From assembly GCF_018691265.1 (NCBI RefSeq), contig NW_024881272.1, positions 23,797,323 to 23,861,322 of the forward strand: a stretch of 64,000 nucleotides of DNA, read 5' to 3'. The position numbers and the translations under genes are program-made. How positions within the stretch are numbered: position 1 is the first letter of the stretch; every line of letters starts with the position of its first letter. The notes under the pieces are model-generated. The model made no database searches, was not told where the DNA came from, and worked only from the letters and a program-made list of their open reading frames with translations. Positions 50,141 through 60,348 of the stretch are shown here, piece by piece. Source of the DNA: Tyto alba (Eukaryota; Chordata; Aves; Strigiformes; Tytonidae).

Positions 50141-51889
50141 CCTGAACAGTAAATATTTATCCAAGATGTGTGGTTGTTAATATGATCCAGTCTTCAGTCA
50201 TTTTGAATAGTGTCATGATGACAGATGTTAATTCAGAAAGGAATAGATTGGACGATTTATGCCTGAAACACATGTGTTCCTTGGCGGGCTCCATGGATTA
50301 CTTGCATAGTTAGTGCTGTCTGAGCAATTCGTAACGTTTTCTCTGCTTCAGAGTACTGTGAGGGCTCCAGGACAGGGGGTTGACCTGTATCTCCAGTATG
50401 CTATAATAAACACTGAAGTAACTAAACTCCCTATGTGCTTTTATCTTCCTAAATTTATCTCTCCCTCTGTGTTCTAGCTGTGTGTGGTGCTTCTGGTTCT
50501 TCCCAAGAATGGCAGCTTCTTTCTGCAAGAGAGGAGGATGCCCCTGTGTGTGTGGGGTGCGAACCCCTGACCTCCTCCCCCTCTAGATTCAGCTTCTCTC
50601 CTACCTCTACACTCACAGTTATTTAATGCGATCACTTGTCCTGACAACAACAGTGAAAATAAACCAAGGCATGTGAAGGTAGTAAGCAAGAGAGATTCTG
50701 GGAAGACCTCACAATTTTTTGTAGTATTTGTATCCTTACAGTTGCAAATTTATGGGATGTGTCTAAGGGTGTTTCTTCCCTTCTTAGTGAAGACCAGGCT
50801 TGTAAAATTGTTAGTATCTTATTTTTTATTTATTTTTTTAAATCAGAGGCATAAAATTGAAGGGAAATGGCCAAGCTGTGGAGCGCACAGGGCTTTTGGT
50901 AGGTCTACTTGGAAGTTTTTCTCAGCTGGTCTATCAGCTGTGTTCTGGCCATTTTCCATGAAATGAACTTTGCCCACAATTGACAAGTACCAAGTCTGGC
51001 CCAGGCAATCAGCACTTTAACTATTTGGAAAAAAATCTTAAATGTAAATGTTCTGTTTGGATTACAGTTTATTTAAATTCTCATCTTTTAAGACTATTAA
51101 ATAATGTTACTTAAAAACTCTTCTTTTGTAAAACACCTATTATTAATGCAAATATAGAAAATAAAGTAGGGCAGAAGCTTTCTGGCATCTTCCCAGCCTC
51201 TTGCTGTGTTGACCTTTTTACTTTCTCCTCCTAAAGGATGCTGAATAATTTGTATATATTCTATATGAACACTCAGTGAACATACAAAGTATTTGGCTTC
51301 TTGTTTCAGCAAAGATGCCAAAATAGGAGAAGACAGATTTTCTGTGTACTCTTGCTGTAAAAACAATGTAAAAGTTTCCCTAGAGACTCACTCTAAGATA
51401 ACTTCGGAAAGCGATGAGGGTTTCTAGGCCATAATTCTTCCTGTGGTGATCCCTTAGCTTTTTTTGTTGTAATGTGCCAAGAGTTTAGTCTAAATATGTG
51501 TTACTTAATGAGTTGTTGTTTGTATTTAAACTCATGAACCAGTTCAGATCCCTAAAAAAGACTTTGCTGATGGGTGTCCTCAGACGCCCTGGGATACCCT
51601 CATGTTTTGTCACCAAAGCCTGCCAAGACAGATTTTTAATTTCTTTATTTAATTAATTTTGTGCAGGCATACTGTTGTAAGTGGAGCAGGTAGCTGTGCT
51701 TATAGTTGGGATCACCTTATGTTTCCTGTTACAAGCAATGGGGAAAACGCTTTATCATTTTATTACGCCGTCATCTCTGAGCTGATGTTTTCCATGCCAC
51801 GTGTTTGGCACAGCTGGAAAGTTCAGCTAAAATAACTTGTCTGTCTCTCAGGATGAGGCTACTGAAAATGCACAGTTTTACCTCTGTTT

Positions 51890-51915
51890 AAAAAAATAAA
51901 AAAAAAAAAAAAAAT
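51890..51915 (+). repeat. A-rich tract
   Basis: 26 bases of A with a single T at 51897. It lies immediately upstream of the GC-richer block that begins near 51970. Confidence 0.9.
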
Positions 51916-51969
51916 AGTCTCCCACCTTGTTTTGCTGAGATTCTCTGATTCTCCAGGGCAGCAGCTGGG

Positions 51970-52165
51970 AATCGATGAGGCTGTGTTGCCATGGCAGCCC
52001 GCTGTGGCTCCTGCTGTTCTGTGAAATCCCGTGGCTGGGTGGGATGTTCCGTGGGGGCTGGCAGCCCAGGGCTGCGTGCGCTGGGCACAGTCTGTCCTTC
52101 CCCTGCCCCGCCTGCGCTGGCCAGGCGCCCTCCCTGTGCCGTTAGTCGGGATGCAGCATCTCCGG
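51970..52165. other. GC-rich, moderately CpG-rich block
   Basis: About a dozen CpG dinucleotides occur in under 200 bases, against a CpG-poor intronic background. The region includes gccccgcctgcgctggccag and ccgttagtcggg. No repeat family was recognised. It may be a small regulatory block or simply a GC-rich patch. Confidence 0.4.
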
Positions 52166-54306
52166 GGATGTAAGAACCAAATAGGATTTTCCCTTCAGTT
52201 GCTTCTTCACAAAGAGATCAGGGCATGGACAACAGGCCTGGGAGCAGGGAATCTCTCCTGGACGCTCAGGAAACGCCCTCTCCTCCTGAGAGCCCCATGG
52301 GCAACGTGAAGGAGCAGCAGCCTTGTCTGGTGCGTGGCAAGAGCAGGAGTATTGGAGGTTGAAGGGTGATGGGTACTGGGGACAGGAGAGAAAGGAAAGG
52401 TTTACAACCAGCAGGGAACTCCTCAAACACTTGCAGGTTTGTTAGGTGTAAATAGGTCAGGAGCCCTATAAGAGGATGCATTTTTTTCTCCTCTGATGGC
52501 TGATCTAGAATACAATAGCTTACTGGAGCTTCTAGTTGCACTTAAGAGGACTGTGTCCTGGCTTTAATTGTGCCATTTGATTGAGTTTGTCTTGAGTTGA
52601 TTCTTTTTTTTCTTGGTGGATTTTTCCCTGAGTTGATTTTTTTTTCAAAGCATATTAAGTTACCCTTTAAGACTTTTTCAAGAGCTTTATGGTAATAAAA
52701 ATCAAGTTGTCAGAAGTCAGGAAAAGCAAAAAAATAACACTGCATTTTCAACATTAATTCCATTCTCCTGTGCAGATGTTATCCTTAATTACATAATTAC
52801 ATCCTGGTTCTTTTAGAACACAGCTGTCTACCTAGTGGAGAGGGAAGTCTGAGATTTAGACTAATTTCGTTAATGTAAGACATTCAGCCTTGGCATGAGT
52901 AGTTGCAGAAGCTCTAGAGCATGTTTTGGATAGGAGAGAGGAGAGGAGAAAGAAAGGTCTCCTGATTACAGACACTGAGGATTCCTCCTGAGGAGGTGGT
53001 CTAGCCTTTGACTGACCAATGTGATGCTGTGCGAGTTAGATCAGAATTTCCCAAACACATTTATGTCTCATGGGGTGGATATGCAGGATCGCTGCTATTC
53101 AGCAGGCGAGCTGGGTGTTCAGCAGCAGCAAAGTCAATGGAGTCGTACTGTGAGCTTAAAAAATGTTCTGAAAATTCGGCTTTGGATGTCTGAAGTAGAG
53201 CATCAGGAGCCAGTGGAAACTGTGGGCATTCATCCTTGTTTCGTCCCCTGTAAAATGGTGTAATACATGTCAAATATTGCAGAGATGCTCACAATGTGAA
53301 AGTTTGTTTCTATAACTCTTAGATATATAGCAATATAAGTAAAATCTTGTGGGAAAATTAGAAAGTCGCTGTTCGCAACAGAAATCCTGAGCTGAAGCTC
53401 TGAAGTTGCAGGGCTCTTGTCCTGCTGCAGCACTAACACGTGGATTTGGCCTTTCAGCCATGGTATTCTTTTAATAGACATTATGCAAGTATGATATTTC
53501 ATAAACTGTGTCATAAAAATAATAGCGAAATAAAGGGGTTGGTCCCTTATGGGATTAAAATACCCTATAAATAATGGTGATATTATAGGACCTGCTCTTC
53601 TTTGGGATTTTTTTGAAACTGTACTACTTTAGATATTTTTTCACTGAAGGATTATTATTATTACTCACAGACAAAAAAACCATAACAGAAACATAAATTA
53701 TCTAAATCCATGCCTTTTACTAAAAACTTCCGTCTTTCCTAAGTTATTTCAACACAGGAATATTTCTTCAAATTTTGGCTCATAATCCAGCTTACATTTT
53801 GAACAAGAGTCTGTAGTACAGTCTATCCATCACCGTGTTTGCGCATAGTACAAACACGTCTTTTGACACACCGTATGTGAGCTATCATTTATGCTTTGAC
53901 TTGTGAAACACAGTATTCGTCAGAATAATCTTCAGATTTTTTCTGCAGCTCATCTGACATGTTCTAAGTTTCATTTTCTTCACAGGACAATCTCTTTTTC
54001 AATGGTGTTTTGTTATCTTACAACCATGTACCATATTTTGCTCTCAGGTACACAGATAAAACCATAGCAATACATTAAGAAAAAGAAATTCCTATGCATT
54101 TACAACATAGCATAAAAATAAATTTGCTCTCCTGACTCTTTAGAGCTCGTCTTGGCCTCATGCTGCCTAGTCCTGTGAATTGGAAGATGGCAGTTGGTAT
54201 TAGACCAGCAACGCAGGAGGACCATGCCTGTCTGTAGGTTAGATGTAGCACTGAAAGTTAAGTAGGTCAAATGAAGTTTGAAATTCAGTAGGCATATTTG
54301 TACATG

Positions 54307-54320
54307 TTTTTTTTTTTTTT
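54307..54320 (+). repeat. T14 tract
   Basis: A run of 14 T, then a C and more T. Simple sequence without other context. Confidence 0.85.
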
Positions 54321-57140
54321 CTTTTTCATAATATATGTGTGCAGATAGACAGGGCAGAAATTTCCTACTGACAGCCATTGGAAAGAGCACATTGCTATGT
54401 TTTAGCAAACTGGCCTGGTGTGTAACGCCAGTACCACCCTCACGTCTCAGCTGGCTTTTGTCACCATTGAGGTCACTACTTTCTGAACTGGTGTCTGTGG
54501 ACAGGGCGGCTTCCAGTTTCACGTGTAGCCAGGGTGCCATATAGTTTATAAGTCTAGCACAGTTTAAAGTCCACAACCTCTACTTGGAATTAAGTTTCCC
54601 TTCTCTTGTGGCTTCCAACCTGGTTATCAAGCCTAAAGAAACTAATCTTCCGCCAGCGTAGTGAAATATTATTAGCTCAGCTGTACTAATGAAGAAGCAT
54701 AGTCGGATTTTTGCTTTTAAAAAAAAGCTCTATCAGTACCATGTATTCAGAGGTGCTTTTGTCTCCATCGTGCTCTTTGCCACTGGAAACACTGGGTAGA
54801 AAACGTGTTTGGATTTCACACTGAAAAACATTAGTAAAAGCTAAATTTGTGGGGTTTACAACCTGTCAGGGGTTCTCTTGGGTTCCGTGAGGCTGTTGGA
54901 AGGTGGGGAGTACTGACAGGGGAATGGCCTGGGAAATTACAACCATTTGATTTTAGACTCGGTCAGTGGGAGGGTATTCAGAGAGAAGAAACAAAAATTA
55001 TGAAATATTAGAAGCATTGCATTGTTGGATAGTCCAAGAGCTGCATCTCTTTCAGCGGTGAGATAAAGAGAAGATGAGGGGAAGGCTTGAGCACAGTCTG
55101 CAGTGTTCCTGCTTCAGGCAGAGTAAGAGCTTTTCAGTGGGGCAGATAAGAGCGGAACAAAATGCTCTAGGCTCTAGAGCCTTTCTAGACTCTAGAAACT
55201 GAAGATGGGGAAATTCAGAACAAGTGCTGGCCATCGGAGTCATGTACAGAGGGTGGTGAGGGGTTCTCCATCACTTTGAGAAGGTTGGGTAAATATATTT
55301 GAAGTGTGGGCTAGCGCGTCTGGCAGTTGACCATCAACCCAGACTGCAGGCTCTCAGCACCTCTGTTCTTGTCTCTAAAAATTCCTTGTTGCTTTGATAA
55401 TCGGTGCAAATGATGCAACTTCATTTATATTACCTCTTGTAGAAGAGCATTTTCTAGGCCTCCACGTCTACTTGACCGCTGAGAAATGCAGCATTGGCTG
55501 ATAAGATGGTTATTTTCTAGCGGAAACACACCTTCCGCATCTAATGCAGTTGCGCCAGAGCAGAAACCCTTCAAAAGGCTCTGCAGGTGGATGGCAGGGG
55601 TCCTGCTGTACCCTGCGTCTGTGTGATTGTGAGTGCTTGTGGATGACGCGTATAGAATAAACCACATTCCAGCCTAGGTGAGGGCAGAGATCCCAGTGAA
55701 CTATGTGCTCCTAGGCTCGGTGAGGTCTTGTGACTGGTATGTCATCCCCTGGCTTTTTCTGTCCCTCGTGCCCTTCTTCCGCTCCATTTCTGATGTTACC
55801 AGAGTTTGAAAGAGCAATAATCTCCATTTACCACTTTTCATTTTTCTTGTTGCTTTGCAGCAGAGTATTGCATATCTAGACTTTATTCAACTTTGTGTGA
55901 TGCTTAGCTGACCTTTGCAATCTCCCTGTCCCCTTCCCAGCAGACTTAGAAGTCTTTCAGAGCAATGCTGCTTATATTCCTAAACCCAGCAGTCTCATAG
56001 GGAAACAGAAGAGGCAGCATCCGTGTCATCAGGATGCAATAGCATTACCCCTCATTTTCCTCAGTATATTAGAAAAGTTATTCTGGGAGACTCAGCCTGC
56101 TTCTAGCTGTTTGTAACTTATACTGAGGTGTGCTTCTTGGCTAAGGCTCCAAGTTTCCACATTTTATTTTAGCATATGCTGTGATTTGCCTTGGTAAATA
56201 TGAGAACAGGAGATGGAAAACTGAATGGAGATAAAAATATCTTATAACTGGCTGTCCCTATTACCCTTCAGTAATCTGCAAATGGACAGAATGAGGAATT
56301 ATAGCTGGATGGCCTTGTTCCTGTAGCTATCGGGTGAGCCCTGCGGTTTTTTATTCCTTCCTCATAACCTGCCATCTCTGGTCTGTCATGTCTATACCTG
56401 TTTATTTCTGGAGTGGTGTCTCTAACAGGGATATTTCTGCCCCTCTCCTTGTATGAGAGCTGTACAAGAGACTGGCTTGAAAGCCCTGGCCCATTTAAAT
56501 TCTTTCTACTTTTTAAATAGTCTCTTCTAAAGCCTTTAGTGATGTCCTTTACAATTACACAATTTTGAAAATACTCCAAGATTGCTTAAAAATGCTGTGG
56601 CCCTCAGAGACTTGCTCTTCAGTCATGTTTTCCTGTCTGCCTCTCTGTGTTGCTTGTTTCTTTATGCTTATACTATAAGCTCTTTTTGGCTGCCCTTAGC
56701 ACCATGTATGCTGGTCTGTGACTGAGGCTCCGGACACACGGTAATACCGACAAATAATAAAGGTGGGAACTTAACACGGGGAAACCTGGTTTCCAGACAG
56801 GACCCTATGGTTTCCACCTCGATGGCAGGAGGTGGTGAGGTACTGTGGGAACATTGCCTAAGCAGTTTTCAGGCTTGCTTTCTGACTTATTATGATAATC
56901 AGGAAGGGAGATATTGCATCTTCAGAGGCCCACCCTTAAGCACTGCAGGCTTAGTCACTGTAGTCGAGAACAGGGGATGCTCCCATCGTATCTAAGCTCC
57001 CAAATCTGGTAGGAAAAGTATGCCTGCCCTCCCAGTGCCTGCTGCTCCTCGTGTGGCTGCCTGTCTCCTCCCAGCCTAAAAAGGGGCAGCGTTCCCCGAT
57101 GGGAAGAAATTGCTTTGGAAACCTTGCTGCACATCTGTGT

Positions 57141-57262
57141 CCAATCAGACCGAACATCCACAGCAGGCGCAGCGGCGGCCCGCGGCCGAGCATCAGCGGT
57201 AGCGCGGAGCCTTGGAAGGGGCTGTGCTCCCGGCGCCGCAGCTCCCGAGGGGGTTGCGTCAG
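57141..57262. promoter_or_regulatory. CpG-dense block with CCAAT motif (candidate intronic promoter or enhancer)
   Basis: About 15 CpG dinucleotides lie within roughly 110 bases (57151-57258), including cggcggcccgcggccgagc and ccggcgccgcag, far above the surrounding intron. Directly upstream is CCAATCA at 57141-57147, the form bound by NF-Y. A TGCGTCAG sequence, similar to AP-1/NF-E2-type sites, closes the block near 57255. This is what a short CpG island promoter or enhancer looks like, but no transcript start or downstream exon can be shown. It lies about 2.9 kb upstream of exon E. Confidence 0.4.
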
Positions 57263-59031
57263 GGGAGCAGCCTCCAGGGCCTTGCAGTTGTGGTGGTGCT
57301 GCGTTTTGTAGCTTGCCAGTGACAAGCTGCAGAACAAAACCACAAGGCTTGAGATGTAGCTCAGAGCTACAGGGTTTGTGGAGCCAAACCACAAGGCTGA
57401 GAATTTCAGTAATTATAAGCCAGGAAAATGGTTTTTAGTTCTTTAGCCCTATACGGGGCTTTGCCTCCTGCATAGATGGAAGTAGGAGAGCTGTCTGCCG
57501 AGACTCCACATTTCCCCCTACAATTGTTTAAGAAACTACAGAGGGAAAACACACCAAAATGAAAGATTACCCCAGGTGTCCCTCAATAATAATCTCAGGG
57601 GAACTGCCCAGAAAAGTTACAGGGAAGAACGCAGAGCAAATAGAAATGAGACAGAAGGGAGAAACCAGAGCAATTTCAGAGCAGTGTGATAGCTGAGGAA
57701 AATGCTTAGGGAAATTATCTGGGTGAATGACAGGAGAAACAGCCACACAGAAGGGACCAAAGTGGACAGGTTGTATTCCCAGCTAGGGATAGGGTCCACG
57801 TTTAATTTGCCACTGGCATTGAACTAGCTGAGAGGATCTCAGGAATGGACCTAGTGGTTCACACAGCACTGGGAAAACGGGCAACTGTGACATATGTAGT
57901 TATCTCTTCCTGAACAGCTCGAGCAACAATAAAGAATAAAAGTCTCAAATGCTTGTAATCTTTTTCTTTTCTCTTTAATATTTTCTGTGTAATGTAAAAG
58001 CCATGTAGAACCTACTTAAATCCCAGAACATATGTAAAATCTCCTATGGAGTGTGAGTCCAAACAAAAGGCAGCTTTTGTCCACTTTAAATGGCATGCAG
58101 ACTTTCAGTTTGAATTGTTTGCAAAATTTAGGCAATGCCATATTTAGAGTTGCATGTGAAATCATAATTGAACTTATAAACTTATTTTAGTTTCAAGGTC
58201 ACACGCTGTTTTTCCAGGGTGTGCCTGCTTAAGCCCATGATAAGATGGTTTCGCTGAATGAGTAGCTGTTCAAGATTTTTGTTTATCATCTTCATTTCTG
58301 TGAGATATGGAGCATGCTTAATACAGGTGGAATCTGTGACTTTTTTTTATTTTTTTTTATCCCCTCCTTCCCTGGAACTGAAAAGCCTCTGCTTTACATG
58401 TGCCTTTAGGAAATTTCAAAGATTTAATATTTATACAATTTTTAATTGATTTTCACAAGGACACAACACTCAGCTGACTTACCAAATCCCTCGTATCCCT
58501 TGGTCAAATGGATATTGGACTGCTTTGACACCAGGCATTCTTTCTAATTCAACTTTGATGAAAGAACATGAGTGTTAATTAGGATAGTTTTCCATTTAGG
58601 GTCCTGAGAGCACTTCGCCATTGTCAAAACACGAACTTAAAATCACAGGATCCTTGCCCTGGTCATCAAAAGTGTTTGGGCAGCTTTGAGTGGGCACGTG
58701 GGATCAAAACGGGATAGCAGTGGCATTTGGATGTCTTGGACTCTTGGTTTGGCTAACGGTGTGCATCCTCATTGAATTTGCTGTGTTAATGCCTTTTGTA
58801 GCAAGAGCCATCTACCAAAGTTTCATTCTTCAGGATCTGAAATTCAGCAGCTAAAGATAACCCTGGGATAGTTCCATAAAGAGCCTCTGTAAGGTGTTCG
58901 GCACCACGTGGCGTGAGAGTGCGCAGCAGCCACACACAGTACAACTGGCGTGTGAAATGCAGCAGGCATCGGCTGTGGCAGAATTAGTGTTGATAATTAC
59001 AGGGGTAATCACTACTGGGCAAGGGAGGCTC

Positions 59032-59095
59032 CTGAGGATTTTGCAGGGGATCATCAACTTTTTTGTCAGTGCCTTGAAAGCAACTGTGAAGTCAC
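59032..59095 (+). repeat. 64-bp dispersed repeat, copy 1
   Basis: This begins ctgaggatttt and ends with gccttgaaagcaactgtgaa followed by gtcac. It aligns over its whole length with 60539-60601, the two differing by about one base in four in the first half and far less in the second. The family is not recognised. Confidence 0.6.
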
Positions 59096-60075
59096 TGTTA
59101 AGCTGCAAGCAACCCAAAACGGGTGTAAATAGTGACTTCCAAAGCATGTGCTTTTTATGTAGAGTCTGCCTCTGTTGCTTGTCAGGGAGAACAAAGGGAA
59201 GATGGCTCAGTGCTGCGAGGAAGTGTTCAATCAGATTACCCTGACAAAGTTACTGGTTAGCAGATTAAAACTCCTGCCATCTGCCTTGTACCTTGCTCTG
59301 AATTTTTAACCCAAACAGAAGTGAAACGTTGGAACGGAATTGTTCTGTAAGTCGTGTGAACACAGAGCCTCTGGTTATTTTGAGGGCAGTACATACTATA
59401 CCTGATAACATATGGACCAGCAGGAACAATGATATAAAGTAACGTGGCAGAGAGGCACGAGCCCCTCTCTGGGCAGGGCTGTCTAGCTGGGCAGCAGTAT
59501 TCAACACTAGTGTTCTCCCATGTTGGCGGGATGAAGACTTTAATTAAAAAACAATCTATTGGTAAACATAAAGGGCATACTTAGTTGTTTTTTCCCTTGT
59601 ACCATGAACATGCATGGCTCTTCACAAGTCAATATGCCATCTTTATAAGCTTACAGCTTAATTCATGTAAAACCTAACAGAAAAGGATAAATCTAGGATA
59701 AAGTGGGAAGCATGTAGCTTACACTGAAAGTAGGGCTGTATGGTCATTTTTAGCTCCTTGAATGTTCTTAAAAGCATTTGCTATCCAAGGGTACCTCCCC
59801 TTGGAGGCAGGTAGAAGTGGTCACAGCATGTGCTGGAATGCTTAAGTCATTAACTAAACTAGCTGAAGTGCCAATAGCAGTGAAAAGATGACACCAGGGA
59901 GGGGGTCATTCATACTGAAGGCCTCTTGGTCTTCCTCACACTTGTCATCCAGACTAGCTCAAGTGCATCTTCACACACTGCTGTCACCTCTCCACGATGC
60001 ACCCCACCACTACTACCTTATACTAGTGCTTTGTGGCAGTGAGCAAGGACAGTGGGAACTGCTGCCAGTAGTGCT

Positions 60076-60201
60076 TTTAAATTTTTTTTTTTTAAATAAT
60101 AATTGCAATAATCTATCTTTTGTATATAATTGTGTTTGTTGTTTTATCTTTCCTGTTTTATTGGTTTTTTTTGGTTTTGTTTTTGTTTTTTTTGTTAACA
60201 G
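60076..60201 (+). promoter_or_regulatory. ST3GAL3: Long AG-free, T/G-rich splice acceptor region of exon E
   Basis: From 60072 to the acceptor AG at 60200-60201 there is no AG dinucleotide, an exclusion zone of about 128 bases. The 3' half is T-rich but repeatedly broken by G (ttttggttttg-type units), with few C. Such a region permits a branch point well upstream of the usual 20-40 bases. It is a direct sequence observation; the effect on splicing is inference. Confidence 0.55.
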
Positions 60202-60348
60202 AGTGCCTCTGACGGCTTTTGGAAGTCAGTGGCAACCCGTGTGCCAAGGGAACCTCATGAGATACGTATCCTGAATCCCTACTTCATCCAGGAGGCAGCT
60301 TTCAGCTTCATCGGACTGCCTTTCAACAACGGCCTGATGGGCAGAGGG
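60202..60348 (+). CDS. ST3GAL3: ST3GAL3 internal exon E (start of sialylmotif S)
   Basis: This exon encodes SASDGFWKSVATRVPREPHE, then IRILNPYFIQEAAFSFIGLP, then FNNGLMGRG, about human residues 249-297. The last part begins sialylmotif S, the short motif that contacts donor and acceptor. The remainder of S and the following motif III (His-Tyr-Tyr-Glu) and VS (catalytic His) are encoded by downstream exons not found in the remaining 3.6 kb. The acceptor is gttaacag, preceded by an unusually long T-rich stretch broken by G (about 60076-60197), with no AG dinucleotide from about 60072 to the acceptor. The donor is gtaggt. The exon is 147 bases, phase 0 at both ends, and so could be skipped in frame. 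Substitutions relative to human as remembered are few (Arg for Lys, His for Pro, Ser-Phe for Thr-Leu). Confidence 0.96.

Larger units (their letters stand above)
40045..60201 (+). other. ST3GAL3: ST3GAL3 intron D-E (20.2 kb)
   Basis: The largest intron in the window, phase 0, with donor gtaaga and acceptor gttaacag. It contains an old L3/CR1-like copy (about 41650-42680), a tRNA-like relic (about 44173-44296) and an uninterrupted A29 tract (50111-50139). It also has a nearly pure A-tract (51890-51915), two GC/CpG-richer blocks (about 51970-52165 and 57141-57262) and a repeat segment at 59032-59095 that recurs downstream of exon E. Open frames on both strands are short and unrecognised. Confidence 0.92.

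Noticed and set aside
50555..50580. Box B-like sequence on the minus strand (ggggttcgcacccc)
   Set aside because: No matching box A, acceptor stem or CR1/poly(A) tail was found at a plausible distance, so a tRNA or SINE cannot be supported.
51723..51738. Third copy of the 23/24-kb repeat in reverse orientation
   Set aside because: Only about 16 bases match exactly and the flanks do not align, so it is kept as a pointer in the finding rather than listed as a feature.
56951..57394. Two overlapping minus-strand frames of 147 and 145 codons
   Set aside because: They coincide with the CpG-dense block, where stop codons are scarce in all frames. Neither shows protein-like features. The composition explains them.
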